This document shows, piece after piece, positions 36,219 to 44,217 of a stretch of 64,000 nt of DNA. The notes beneath the pieces were generated by a model that had not been told where the DNA came from, searched no databases, and saw nothing but the letters and a program-made list of their open reading frames with translations. The stretch lies in assembly GCF_003260275.1 (NCBI RefSeq), contig NZ_QJHB01000005.1, forward strand, positions 205,352-269,351, written 5' to 3'. Numbering within the stretch: the stretch's first letter is position 1; the number at the start of each line of letters is the position of its first letter. A program made the position numbers and the translations under genes. Source of the stretch: Homoserinimonas sp. OAct 916 (GTDB lineage Bacteria > Actinomycetota > Actinomycetes > Actinomycetales > Microbacteriaceae).

Positions 36219-37457
36219 TCAGGTCGCTAGCTGAATGATGGTATCAAGCAAGACGTTTGCGCCGTTCTCCACGTCCGCCCACGAGGTGCTCTCTTCCGGA
36301 CAATGACTGCGCCCGCCGATGCTTGGGACAAAGATCATGCCCGTGGGAGCCACTAGGGCCATATTCTGCGAGTCATGCCCGGCGGCTGATGACAGCCGAC
36401 TTGCGACGAGGCCGCGCGCTTTTGCGTTCCCCTCGATCATCCCTTGAATTTTCGCATCCAGGGGAGCCGGCTGGATAGTCCGTTCGAAGTCAAAATCAAC
36501 ATCGAGATGGTGCTCTTCGGCGATCGAGCGAGCAGTATCGATGATCTTCGTCTCGAGCGTGACCATTCGATCAGCATCCGGGTCTCGAAAGTCAATCGTC
36601 ACCCGAGCTACGCCCGGCACTACGTTGGCGCTCGCAGGTTCCACTGAGATCAGCCCGCAGGTGACCACTGCTCGACTACTGGTACTTGTCGCGAGGCTCG
36701 GACAAGAGGCCAGGAACGCCCCCGCAGCGACGAGAGCGTCCCTGCGTACCGCCATTGGTGTGGTTCCTGCGTGGTCGCTGCGGCCGCGAAAGGTGACAAC
36801 TCCTCCCCCCATTCCCACAATTCCTGTGACAATGCCGATTTGATGTCCGAGTTGCTCCAGAAATGGGCCCTGCTCAATGTGGAGCTCAACCGTGGCATGT
36901 AACGAGCCCGACGCAATTCTCGTTCGCGTTGCGGCATCGATGTCACCACCTGCAGCCTCAAAAGTGTCGACAAAATGGTCACCGTCCCTGCCGATCATGG
37001 CGTCGAGTTCATCGCGTGAGTACCCTCGAACAAGTGCACTAGAACCCAGCAGACTGGAGAAATTACCCTCTTCGTCAGAATACACAGCGACGCACACCGG
37101 ACGATTCAGGGCGATGCCCTCTTCGTGGATTCGGCGCAGGCATTCGAGGGCTGCCACGGCGCCCAGCGCACCATCGAACTGACCACCACTCGGAACCGTG
37201 TCGATGTGCGAGCCAGACCAGACTGCCGGGCGCGATGCAACTTCGGCGGAGACGTTCGGCGAACAAACGATCATGTTTCCGATGCCATCGATCTTCACTG
37301 CCAAACCCGCCTCGGCGCAACGGCTCATGTACCATTGCCGAGCTTCAGTATCTGCCGTTGAGAACGAACTGCGGTCCAACCCGCCGCCTTTTGATCTGCC
37401 TATCTGTCCGAGTTCTTGGAGATCCGCGACAAGTCGGTCGGCATCAATGGAAAGCAT
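36219..37457 (-). CDS. M20-family amidohydrolase (N-carbamoyl-L-amino-acid hydrolase/allantoate type)
   Basis: The 412-residue enzyme has the two-metal ligand set: His in G-S-H-I-D-T-V, Asp in F-D-G-A-L-G, E-E in S-D-E-E-G, His in L-H-I-E-Q-G-P, and a final His in S-H-C-P-E-E. The spacing and the H-I-E-Q-G-P motif are specific to the HyuC/AllC/beta-ureidopropionase group, which hydrolyses N-carbamoyl amino acids or allantoate. ATG 37457 is preferred over GTG 37472 because GGAAAGGGG lies at the right distance. With the nearby oxidases it suggests nitrogen recovery from carbamoylated or methylated amino acids. Confidence 0.92.
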   Translation of the reverse strand: MLSIDADRLVADLQELGQIGRSKGGGLDRSSFSTADTEARQWYMSRCAEAGLAVKIDGIGNMIVCSPNVSAEVASRPAVWSGSHIDTVPSGGQFDGALGAVAALECLRRIHEEGIALNRPVCVAVYSDEEGNFSSLLGSSALVRGYSRDELDAMIGRDGDHFVDTFEAAGGDIDAATRTRIASGSLHATVELHIEQGPFLEQLGHQIGIVTGIVGMGGGVVTFRGRSDHAGTTPMAVRRDALVAAGAFLASCPSLATSTSSRAVVTCGLISVEPASANVVPGVARVTIDFRDPDADRMVTLETKIIDTARSIAEEHHLDVDFDFERTIQPAPLDAKIQGMIEGNAKARGLVASRLSSAAGHDSQNMALVAPTGMIFVPSIGGRSHCPEESTSWADVENGANVLLDTIIQLAT

Positions 37458-37702
37458 GATTCCCCTTTCCACTAAGAACCGGTCGGAAGATTTTACTTAC
37501 GCTAGCACCGCGACCCGAGCCGCTGCGGGAATTTCGCCGGTTATCTCATGGTGAGGAGGTGTGTCACCTCGCAGCTGGCGCTGCGGTCAAGTAAGCGGAT
37601 GACGGCACGATGGGACCCTGGCCATTACGCACTCGGGTTCGGAACTCCGCGCAGGATCGGCACTGCCGTTCGTAGTCGATCGAATGATACTAGTGCGGAA
37701 AA

Positions 37703-38680
37703 CTAGATCTCGAATTCGTCCGTTGGAGTGTGATCCGTGTTGGGCGCGGCGGCTTCCGCTGGCGCGGCAGCCGGTGGCGGGCTCTCGATGCGCCGGCTGG
37801 GCTGCGGTTTCTGGTCCGAAAGTTCACCGCCCTGTCGGCCGCCGTAAGGCCGCCCGTGGTCGGCATACTCCTCGCGGAAGAAACCCATCCGCCATTGCCC
37901 CATTTCCATCCGCGCGCCCGTTCGCAAGATCCGCCCACTCTCTTCCTGGCCCGCAAGCGGCTGTGTACCTCCTCCCACCTCGCCTCGCGCGTAGAGCACA
38001 TATTCGTCATTGCCATCATGACGAATCTCGGCGTGCAAAGGCTCCAGACCCGGGAGTTGCAGATCGGCTGACGGCGACGATCCGATTGTGGTCACGTGTG
38101 GCAGCAGGTCAAACTCGCGCGGCTTCTGACCGTTCCAGTTCTCGGAACCGACGACGAAGATCAGCCGGGGGCGACCTGCCCCAGACGCATAGTGCGTCGT
38201 GGTGATCCTCCGGCGAATGCGGCGATCAAAGGTGGGCAGCAGCGGCAACAGCGTTGACGGTGGGAGCAGCGGCCCCGAGCGCTTGGTCGCCGCGGAGCGG
38301 CGAGGGCGCAGAAACGGAGCCAACGCGGTCCGGCTGCCGAGCCCGATATGCGAGGAGCCGGTGAGAAGCCGTTGGGTGGCGGGTGCCTGCACAGCGCCAA
38401 GCCGCGCGATCAAGCCGTCCGGACCAGACAGAGACACGGTGAGACCCCGCTCGGCCAGTGCCGCGGCGACACCGCGGAGATCTTTGAGTTTGACCGTTGC
38501 GGCCTGCGCAAAGAGTTCGGGCTTGGTCGAATAGATCTCGATGTCCATGCCACTGGCCGTGATGGTGCCGGTCATCTGTTCCGCCACCGAAGCAGCAGCG
38601 TCGGACGGGTCGGAAGGCGTGCCGTTCGGCTCCGTGAGTGAGAAAGCCAGGTCGATGTCTAGTCGAGTGGACGTGCTCAT
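37703..38680 (-). CDS. FHA-domain protein
   Basis: The 325-residue protein has an uncharacterised N-terminal region (~1-200) with a basic R-R-I-R-R-R stretch. An FHA domain follows at ~205-290, with the phosphothreonine-binding I-G-S-S-P-S-A-D and L-H-A-E-I-R-H motifs, and a Pro/Ala-rich tail ends the protein. FHA proteins are partners of Ser/Thr kinases, and the PknB-like kinase encoded at 15353 is a possible partner, though far away. ATG 38680 follows the stop of the 87-residue gene by 2 nt, so the pair forms an operon. Confidence 0.85.
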   Translation of the reverse strand: MSTSTRLDIDLAFSLTEPNGTPSDPSDAAASVAEQMTGTITASGMDIEIYSTKPELFAQAATVKLKDLRGVAAALAERGLTVSLSGPDGLIARLGAVQAPATQRLLTGSSHIGLGSRTALAPFLRPRRSAATKRSGPLLPPSTLLPLLPTFDRRIRRRITTTHYASGAGRPRLIFVVGSENWNGQKPREFDLLPHVTTIGSSPSADLQLPGLEPLHAEIRHDGNDEYVLYARGEVGGGTQPLAGQEESGRILRTGARMEMGQWRMGFFREEYADHGRPYGGRQGGELSDQKPQPSRRIESPPPAAAPAEAAAPNTDHTPTDEFEI

Positions 38681-38682
38681 GG

Positions 38683-38946
38683 CTACGGGGCAAGCGGTTC
38701 GGTGCCGGAGCCCTCGCTCGTGGTGACCTTCAGGGTTCCGTTCAGCTTCCACGTGGCGCGCGGGGCGTCGGGTCCAACATCACGCGGCACCTCAACGGTC
38801 ATGTCGACGAAGCTGTAGTTGATGACAGCACTCCTACCGGTGAGGTAAGACCACATTTCCTTGCCGAGGTCTGTCCAGTCCTTGATGTTGTGCACGTCGG
38901 GACCATCTGCGTTCGTAGCGGCTGTAGGGTTCTCGAGGTCAGTCAC
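38683..38946 (-). CDS. Small protein co-transcribed with the FHA protein, 87 aa
   Basis: GTG 38946 lies behind AAAAGGAAG. The product is acidic and soluble with no Cys, and its second half looks like a beta-sheet strand series (I-N-Y-S-F-V-D-M-T-V-E-V-P). I do not recognise it. The alpha-then-beta layout and the 2-nt spacing to the FHA gene suggest a dedicated partner. The same frame stays open well upstream, but with no support. Confidence 0.7.
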   Translation of the reverse strand: MTDLENPTAATNADGPDVHNIKDWTDLGKEMWSYLTGRSAVINYSFVDMTVEVPRDVGPDAPRATWKLNGTLKVTTSEGSGTEPLAP

Positions 38947-39283
38947 GGTTGCTTCCTTTTCGCTCGCATTCAGGAATCGGCCAGCCGATGACGTTTGCGC
39001 CCGCCGAGGGTAAAGCAACACTAGCTGAGGTGAGCGCCCCGGGGAAGCTTTTTTTGAGACATCTGTGACTTCCGCACTCGGCGATCGCTCAGACAATGAG
39101 CGACTGGCCGCGACCGGCATCCCCAGCGACAACACCCCCGGCGCGCTGGTCGGGTAGTCGTCATCGCGCACGATGCACCCGGAGTCGAACGGTACCCCCA
39201 GTAATGCGCACGCCACAACGTAGCGCCCGCATTGCGGTAGTTCGAATTCGACAGAACACCTCTGGTAACGACACACTGTCCAC
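38947..39283. other. Divergent intergenic region, no certain gene
   Basis: The minus-strand frame of the 87-residue gene is open through this stretch, and part of it (about 39030-39250) reads like protein, but no ribosome site or start supports a gene. On the plus strand CACACT lies 6 nt before GTG 39284, a weak match to the leaderless layout seen elsewhere. Confidence 0.4.
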
Positions 39284-40015
39284 GTGAGATTTCGCGAATC
39301 ACCCGCCGTCAAAGTCGCCTTGTCGATCGCGGTGGCAACGGGCCTGTACGCCATCTCGTTCGGGGCGTTGGGGGTGGCCAGCGGTCTGACCTTCTGGCAG
39401 ACCGTGGCGCTGAGCGCCCTGATGTTCACCGGCGGCTCGCAGTTCGCCTTCATCGGCGTGATCGCCGGCGGCGGTGGCGGCGCGGCGGCCTTCGGCTCTG
39501 CGGCGCTGCTCGGACTGCGCAACACCGTCTACGGAATGCAGATGAATGCTCTGCTGGGCCCGTCGGGCTGGCGGAAGATCGCCGCCGCACACGTGACGAT
39601 CGACGAATCCATGGCCACCGCATCCGGGCAGAACGATCCGATCGAGCAGAAGCGCGGCTTCTGGGTGGCCGGGCTGGGCATTTTCGTGCTGTGGAACCTG
39701 TTCACGGTGCTCGGCGCGCTGCTCGGCCAGGCGCTCGGCGATCCGAAGGCCTGGGGGCTCGACGGTGCCGCCGTCGCCGCGTTCCTCGCCCTGCTCTGGC
39801 CCCGGCTGCGGGCGCGTGAGCCGGTCGCGATCGCGGTGGTGTGTGCGCTGGCCACAGTGCTGGCGGTTCCCTTCGTGCCGCCGGGGGTGCCGATCCTGGT
39901 CGCGGCCGTCGTCGCCGGAGTCTGGGGCTGGTTCAGCCATGCGCCCGAGGATGAGGGTCTGGAACCGGATATCGAGCCGTACCCCCATGGATCTGACAGC
40001 AAGGAGGGGCGCTGA
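39284..40015 (+). CDS. azlC: Branched-chain amino-acid exporter large subunit AzlC
   Basis: The 243-residue protein has seven to eight helices and the AzlC signature (Y-x-I-S-F-G-A, F-T-G-G-S-Q-F-A-F, and L-L-G-L-R-N). AzlC with AzlD exports branched-chain amino acids and analogues. The start is GTG 39284, with no ribosome site. The stop and the azlD start overlap (TGATG). Confidence 0.93.
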   Translation: MRFRESPAVKVALSIAVATGLYAISFGALGVASGLTFWQTVALSALMFTGGSQFAFIGVIAGGGGGAAAFGSAALLGLRNTVYGMQMNALLGPSGWRKIAAAHVTIDESMATASGQNDPIEQKRGFWVAGLGIFVLWNLFTVLGALLGQALGDPKAWGLDGAAVAAFLALLWPRLRAREPVAIAVVCALATVLAVPFVPPGVPILVAAVVAGVWGWFSHAPEDEGLEPDIEPYPHGSDSKEGR

Positions 40016-40326
40016 TGTCATTGTGGTTCTGGGTGATCGCCGCCTGCGTGGTCGCGTTCGCCACCAAGCTGGTCGGTTATCTGATTCCGGCGAGAGCGCT
40101 CAAGAGCAAACGGATGTCCCGGGTCGCCGGAGCGCTGACGATTGGCCTGCTGGCGTCCCTCACCGTCGTGAATGCGGTGGCGAGCGGCACCCAGTTGACG
40201 TTCGATGCCCGCGTGGGCGCCCTGGTGGCCGCTGCGATCGCATCGCTGCTGCGCGCGCCTTTTCTCGTGGTCGTGATCGTCGGCGCCCTCGCCGCGGCCC
40301 TGCTGCGGCTGGCGGGCATGCCGTAG
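40015..40326 (+). CDS. azlD: Branched-chain amino-acid exporter small subunit AzlD
   Basis: The 103-residue protein has four helices with the conserved A-x-K-L-V-G-Y-L-I-P motif of AzlD. AAGGAGGGG lies just upstream of ATG 40015. It forms the exporter with the preceding gene product in the cytoplasmic membrane. Confidence 0.92.
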   Translation: MSLWFWVIAACVVAFATKLVGYLIPARALKSKRMSRVAGALTIGLLASLTVVNAVASGTQLTFDARVGALVAAAIASLLRAPFLVVVIVGALAAALLRLAGMP

Positions 40327-40437
40327 AGCTGCCGGACGTGCTCATCCGCCGGCCGCGCGCGGCTCTCCACGCTGGGCCGACGCTGTGTCGGCGCGAACCC
40401 GACCGGGTCGCCATCCGACCGTGGTCGAGCAGCCAGG

Positions 40438-40716
40438 GCGAGCACTGTCCGCAGCTATCACTATGTCTCACCGGCCAATCCGCGCACACACGGCCACTGG
40501 CCGAAGACCGGTTTCTCCCCACGCAAGGCCAGCCTGTCGATCTACGGGCTGAAGGATCTCCCGGAGGGCGCGAACCTGCTCCCCCAGCTCGGCACCTACA
40601 CCGAGGGTGCGGGCTGCGTGTACGTCAAGAAGCTCGATGACATTGATGAGGACGTGCTGCGCCGCCTCATCAAGATCGCGTGGTCGCGCGGCGATGATCC
40701 GGACCCCGGAACGTAG
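40438..40716 (+). pseudogene. 5'-truncated DUF1801 gene
   Basis: One frame encodes about 90 residues ending at TAG 40714-40716, with Y-H-Y, K-T-G-F-S-P-R-K-A and C-V-Y-V-K-K-L-D-D-I-D, the C-terminal half of DUF1801 proteins. No start codon or N-terminal half is found upstream, where the azlD gene ends at 40326. It is therefore a remnant. Confidence 0.7.
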
Positions 40717-40832
40717 CCCTACCACTGAAAAGCCCGCCAAAACTACGGCGATGCCGGCCGGCGCAACGCGACGGCGCTGAGACCGGAACCGTGAGGCAGG
40801 TCGGACGCGGAAGGTCACCCGCCGCAGGGCGA

Positions 40833-40844
40833 TACACTCGGATA
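40833..40844 (+). promoter_or_regulatory. Leaderless promoter -10 box of the PLD-family gene
   Basis: TACACT (40833-40838) is followed by CGGATA and then ATG 40845. The hexamer and the 6-nt spacing are the same as at the DUF1206 gene. Confidence 0.65.
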
Positions 40845-42101
40845 ATGTTCCGGTTACCGCTGCGCACGGGTTACCGGATGGCGCGCCGGTTCAGCTTTCG
40901 GCTGTTCGGGGTGGTGATGGCCCTGCAGGTGGCAGTGGCGGCGGCTCTGGCCATCGCAGACGCCATCAAGAAGAAGGACCGTGTCAAGCGGTTTGGTTTT
41001 CCACATCCGGGATCCTTCGAGGCCACTGTCGATGACACCGTCACGACGCTGTACACCCGTGGCGAGAATCTGTACCGCGACATGCTCAAGGCCATCCGTG
41101 GCGCCCGCCATCAGATCCTTTTCGAAACTTACCTGTGGAAGTCGGATGAGGTCGGGCACGAGTTCCGGGACGCTCTCAACGACGCTGCGGCCAGGGGCGT
41201 GGATGTCTACGTCATTGTCGACTGGTTCGGAAACCTGGTGGTGCCGCGGTCGTTCTACCGCTTCCATCCCGATGTGCACGTGTTCCATTTCCCGCCGGTG
41301 CGCCTGTCGCTGTTGCTGTCGCCGCTGCGCGCGGCCGGGCTGACCCACCGCAAACTGATGGTGGTCGACAACGAGTTCGCGTTCATCGGTGGGTACAACA
41401 TTGGTTCGCTGTACGCGACGGAGTGGCGTGACACGCACGTGCGGCTCTCTGGGCCAGCCGTCTACGAGCTGAGACATTCGTTCGTGCAGGTTTGGAATCA
41501 GCTCGCGGGCCGACGCGCCCCTCAGCTGTCACCGCACAATCCCACGCCGTGGGGCCCATCGCTTCGGGCCATCAACAACATCCCAGCGAATCTGGTGTAC
41601 CCGATCCGGGCCGTGTACCTTGACACGATCAGTCGCGCGCAGGTTCACATTCACCTCACCACGGCCTATTTCATCCCCGATGAACAGATTCTCGCCGCCC
41701 TGATCGAAGCGGCGCGGCGAGGTGTGGATGTGCAGATAATGATTCCCGAAGAGTCGAACCACATCGTCGCGGACTGGCTGTCCCGCGGCTTCTACAGTGC
41801 ACTTCTGAACGAGAACATCACTCTTTTGCTCTATCGGAACGCCATGATCCACGCGAAGACCATGACTATCGACGGTCACTGGTCGGTGGTGGGCACCACG
41901 AACATCGACCGGTTGAGTCTGCGGTTCAATTACGAGACCGTGTTGGAGGTGCAGGATCCCGCATTCGCCGCGAACATGGACCTCATCTTTCAAGCCGACC
42001 GCAATAACTGCCGGCGAGTGAACCGCGAGGAGTGGGAGGCCCGGCGCCCCGTGGCCAGGGCGGTGGAGAGCGCCCTCGAACCCTTGCGCAAGATGCTCTG
42101 A
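40845..42101 (+). CDS. Cardiolipin synthase-like phospholipase D-family protein
   Basis: The 418-residue protein has one or two N-terminal hydrophobic segments and two HKD motifs: H-R-K-L-M-V-V-D near residue 166 and H-A-K-T-M-T-I-D near 340, each followed by the G-G-Y-N or G-T-T-N stretch. This is the layout of cardiolipin synthase/Cls-like transferases, which join phosphatidylglycerol units at the membrane. The start is ATG 40845 on a probable leaderless transcript. The (GCCGGC)n tract at about 42292-42314 follows downstream. Confidence 0.92.
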   Translation: MFRLPLRTGYRMARRFSFRLFGVVMALQVAVAAALAIADAIKKKDRVKRFGFPHPGSFEATVDDTVTTLYTRGENLYRDMLKAIRGARHQILFETYLWKSDEVGHEFRDALNDAAARGVDVYVIVDWFGNLVVPRSFYRFHPDVHVFHFPPVRLSLLLSPLRAAGLTHRKLMVVDNEFAFIGGYNIGSLYATEWRDTHVRLSGPAVYELRHSFVQVWNQLAGRRAPQLSPHNPTPWGPSLRAINNIPANLVYPIRAVYLDTISRAQVHIHLTTAYFIPDEQILAALIEAARRGVDVQIMIPEESNHIVADWLSRGFYSALLNENITLLLYRNAMIHAKTMTIDGHWSVVGTTNIDRLSLRFNYETVLEVQDPAFAANMDLIFQADRNNCRRVNREEWEARRPVARAVESALEPLRKML

Positions 42102-42348
42102 TCCTCTTTGGCTTGCTCCGTTCGTCGGCCCGTGCATTGTGTCGTGAATCACGGAGTGGACCCGGGCGAGCCTCCCGGGCTTACGGGCATAGATCTCTGG
42201 AAACGGGACATGCACGCCGGCCTCGCGGGTGCCCGATCTCTACAGCTCTCACGGATCTGGGCGGCACGATCGAACTATCGCGGCGCTGAAGCCGGCGCCG
42301 GCGCCGGCGCCGGACAAGCACTTCACCTAGGAGTTTTCTTTGCCTCTA

Positions 42349-42615
42349 CTAGTGGTGCCGTAACTGATCGATGAGTTCTGACTTCCTCTTCCCCGAGTAT
42401 CCGCTCAGACCCAACTCCTTCGCCCGGCGGCGAAGATCCTCAACGGTCCAGTCCTCGTACGAACCAGATTCGCCACCCTTGCGCCCCACCTCGGACGCTC
42501 CACGATTTGCAATCGCATTGGAGACCCGCGCAGCTTTCTCCTTGGACGCACCGTCGTCGCGCAATTTCTCGTAGAGTTCCGGATCCTTCAGCGGTGAATT
42601 CTTCTGCCCAGGCAT
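42349..42615 (-). CDS. Rho-N/SAP-like small protein (DUF7218 type)
   Basis: The 88-residue protein starts at ATG 42615 behind AAAGGAG. It reads as an N-terminal S-K-E-K-A-A-R-I/V-S-N-A motif, a Gly/Lys linker, and a C-terminal W-T-V-E-D-L-x3-A-K-E-L-G-L-x-G-x-S motif typical of Rho-N or SAP-type nucleic-acid binding helices. Small proteins of this design are common in actinobacteria and probably bind DNA or RNA; none is well characterised. Confidence 0.85.
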   Translation of the reverse strand: MPGQKNSPLKDPELYEKLRDDGASKEKAARVSNAIANRGASEVGRKGGESGSYEDWTVEDLRRRAKELGLSGYSGKRKSELIDQLRHH

Positions 42616-42874
42616 CGTTGCTCCTTTATCGTGTCTCAACCATTAGGCCTCTTCTGATCGGCGACGGCAAGGCTTTGAATCCGCAGGTCGTTGTTCAGCA
42701 GGAATTGGTTACAGCCTGGAGCAGAGCCCTTGCGGTGCACCCTATCGGTGCCAGCGCGGGAACAGGACTTCGTGTGCACGGATGCAAACCACGCCAGGCA
42801 GAACCGATGAACCAGGTCCTCATGATTCCAACTACAGTGAGTAACGTACGGCGCACCAGCGGAAGGAACAGACC

Positions 42875-43285
42875 ATGAACACAACCTTCAGCAAAGAGGA
42901 AAAAGCTGCCATGCGGGCGGCAGCGGCCGAAGCGAAGGCCGCGAAGCAGGGCGCAGACTTGGAGGCGGCGTGCCTCACTGCAATCGCCGAGATGACGGGC
43001 ACAGACAAGGAGTTGGCCGAGACCCTGCACCAGCTGGTCAAGAAGCACACCGCCCTGACCGCAAAAACTTGGTACGGAATGCCTGCGTACACGAACGCTG
43101 AAGGCAAGGTCGTGGTTTTTTTCCAGGCCGCTGCCAAATTCAAGGTGCGGTATGCCACCATCGGCTTCCAGCCGGACGCGAATCTCGACGACGGCAATTT
43201 CTGGCCGAACTCATATGCTGTGACCAAGTTGACCGCCGCCGATCAGAAGCGCCTGGTGGCACTGTTGAAGCAGGCCGTCAGCTAA
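42875..43285 (+). CDS. DUF1801/YdhG-like protein
   Basis: The 136-residue protein has an Ala/Lys-rich helical N-terminus and then the W-Y-G-M-P-A-Y, V-V-V-F-F-Q-A-A and K-x-K-V-R-Y-A-T-I-G-F segments of the YdhG/DUF1801 fold. AGGAAC precedes the ATG. A truncated relative of the same superfamily lies 2.3 kb upstream at 40438. The function is unknown; some relatives act as iron chaperones. Confidence 0.85.
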   Translation: MNTTFSKEEKAAMRAAAAEAKAAKQGADLEAACLTAIAEMTGTDKELAETLHQLVKKHTALTAKTWYGMPAYTNAEGKVVVFFQAAAKFKVRYATIGFQPDANLDDGNFWPNSYAVTKLTAADQKRLVALLKQAVS

Positions 43286-43447
43286 CGACGTGTTCGTCGG
43301 GCGAACTCCGACCGATGCCGCCGCTCAAAAGCACTGGCTGAATTGTCGACGGGCCACGTCGGCAAGCCAGCGCTTGTATCGGTCCATGTCCCACCCGTTC
43401 TGGAGAACGAGCTGCTGGTGGCTCTCAGGTAGCGGACTCGCGCTACG

Positions 43448-43828
43448 TCACCACGTTCTAGTCGGCGGCGACTTGATCTCCAGCCATACAGCGCCCTCGT
43501 CCCCTGCCTTCATGTGGTGGAGCACTCCGACAGGATGTCTGAAACCATCTCCTGGCGCGAGGTCAAAGGTTTCGCCGTCCACAACGGTCTGTGCGCGCCC
43601 ACTCACCAGATAGCCGACACTCTCATGGTCGTGAGTATGCGGGTTAGAAGCCGCATTCGGCGGCATCGTCACCTCCAGAAGTATCATGTCCTCGCCCTCA
43701 GACAGAACTCTCACGTCGACCGGACCAGAGAGGGAGACTCCTTCTACCTGGGTGATGCGGTGGTGTTCGGCCCTTGCGTTCGGGATCACGATATGCTCGG
43801 CGGGGTTCAGAGCATCAGCGTTGTTCAT
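43448..43828 (-). CDS. Cupin-domain protein
   Basis: The 126-residue single cupin has motif 1 in N-P-H-T-H-D-H-E-S-V-G-Y and motif 2 in P-x-G-V-L-H-H, giving a three-His-one-Glu metal site. ATG 43828 is preferred over GTG 43834 because AAGGAG is 5 nt before it. It overlaps the Dabb gene by 14 nt and is the last gene of the FAD-oxidase unit. It may be a dioxygenase, isomerase or sensor; the sequence does not say. Confidence 0.88.
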   Translation of the reverse strand: MNNADALNPAEHIVIPNARAEHHRITQVEGVSLSGPVDVRVLSEGEDMILLEVTMPPNAASNPHTHDHESVGYLVSGRAQTVVDGETFDLAPGDGFRHPVGVLHHMKAGDEGAVWLEIKSPPTRTW

Positions 43829-44162
43829 GTGCACTCCTTGTTATTTTTGAGACGTCGTCGTGCGAAGTTTCCAGCGACAGATCGTCTCCGATGTCGCACG
43901 TTGCCATTTCGCGGATCATTTCCCGAACCTTCGATCCCACCTCGAGATGCGCCGGATGCGTCTGATACGCGCGGACGGCATCCGCATCGACGAAAGTCAT
44001 CACGAAGCCCAGATCCCACGTTGTTTGCAACTGCACGGCGCTTGGTCCGCCGCGCACCTTAGTCAACCCCGGCACCTGACTCTCCAGAGATAGCACTTGA
44101 GCCGTCACGAACGGACTGTCCCCAGCCTGGCTCAGATTCATGAGAATCAAATGAGTGATCAT
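43815..44162 (-). CDS. Dabb-family (stress-responsive A/B barrel) protein
   Basis: The 115-residue protein has the ferredoxin-like Dabb pattern, beginning I-T-H-L-I-L-M-N and containing W-D-L-G-F-V-M-T-F and Y-Q-T-H-P-A-H. Members include small enzymes and putative monooxygenases of ring-compound pathways. The gene lies 55 nt after the FAD oxidase and overlaps the cupin start. Confidence 0.85.
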   Translation of the reverse strand: MITHLILMNLSQAGDSPFVTAQVLSLESQVPGLTKVRGGPSAVQLQTTWDLGFVMTFVDADAVRAYQTHPAHLEVGSKVREMIREMATCDIGDDLSLETSHDDVSKITRSAHEQR

Positions 44163-44217
44163 CAATCAGTCCCAAACCTTTCGGAGACATCGTCGTCGAA
44201 TTGGAGCTTCGGTCGAA

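Noticed and set aside
39021..39525. Long minus-strand frame overlapping azlC
   Set aside because: Its upper part is exactly antisense to azlC and shows the Pro/Ala-rich pattern of a shadow frame.
40015..40445. Possible continuation of azlD into the DUF1801 fragment
   Set aside because: The azlD stop at 40324-40326 is clear and the fragment has its own family signature.
42292..42314. (GCCGGC)n tract
   Set aside because: A short simple-sequence palindrome in intergenic DNA; expected by slippage in a GC-rich genome.
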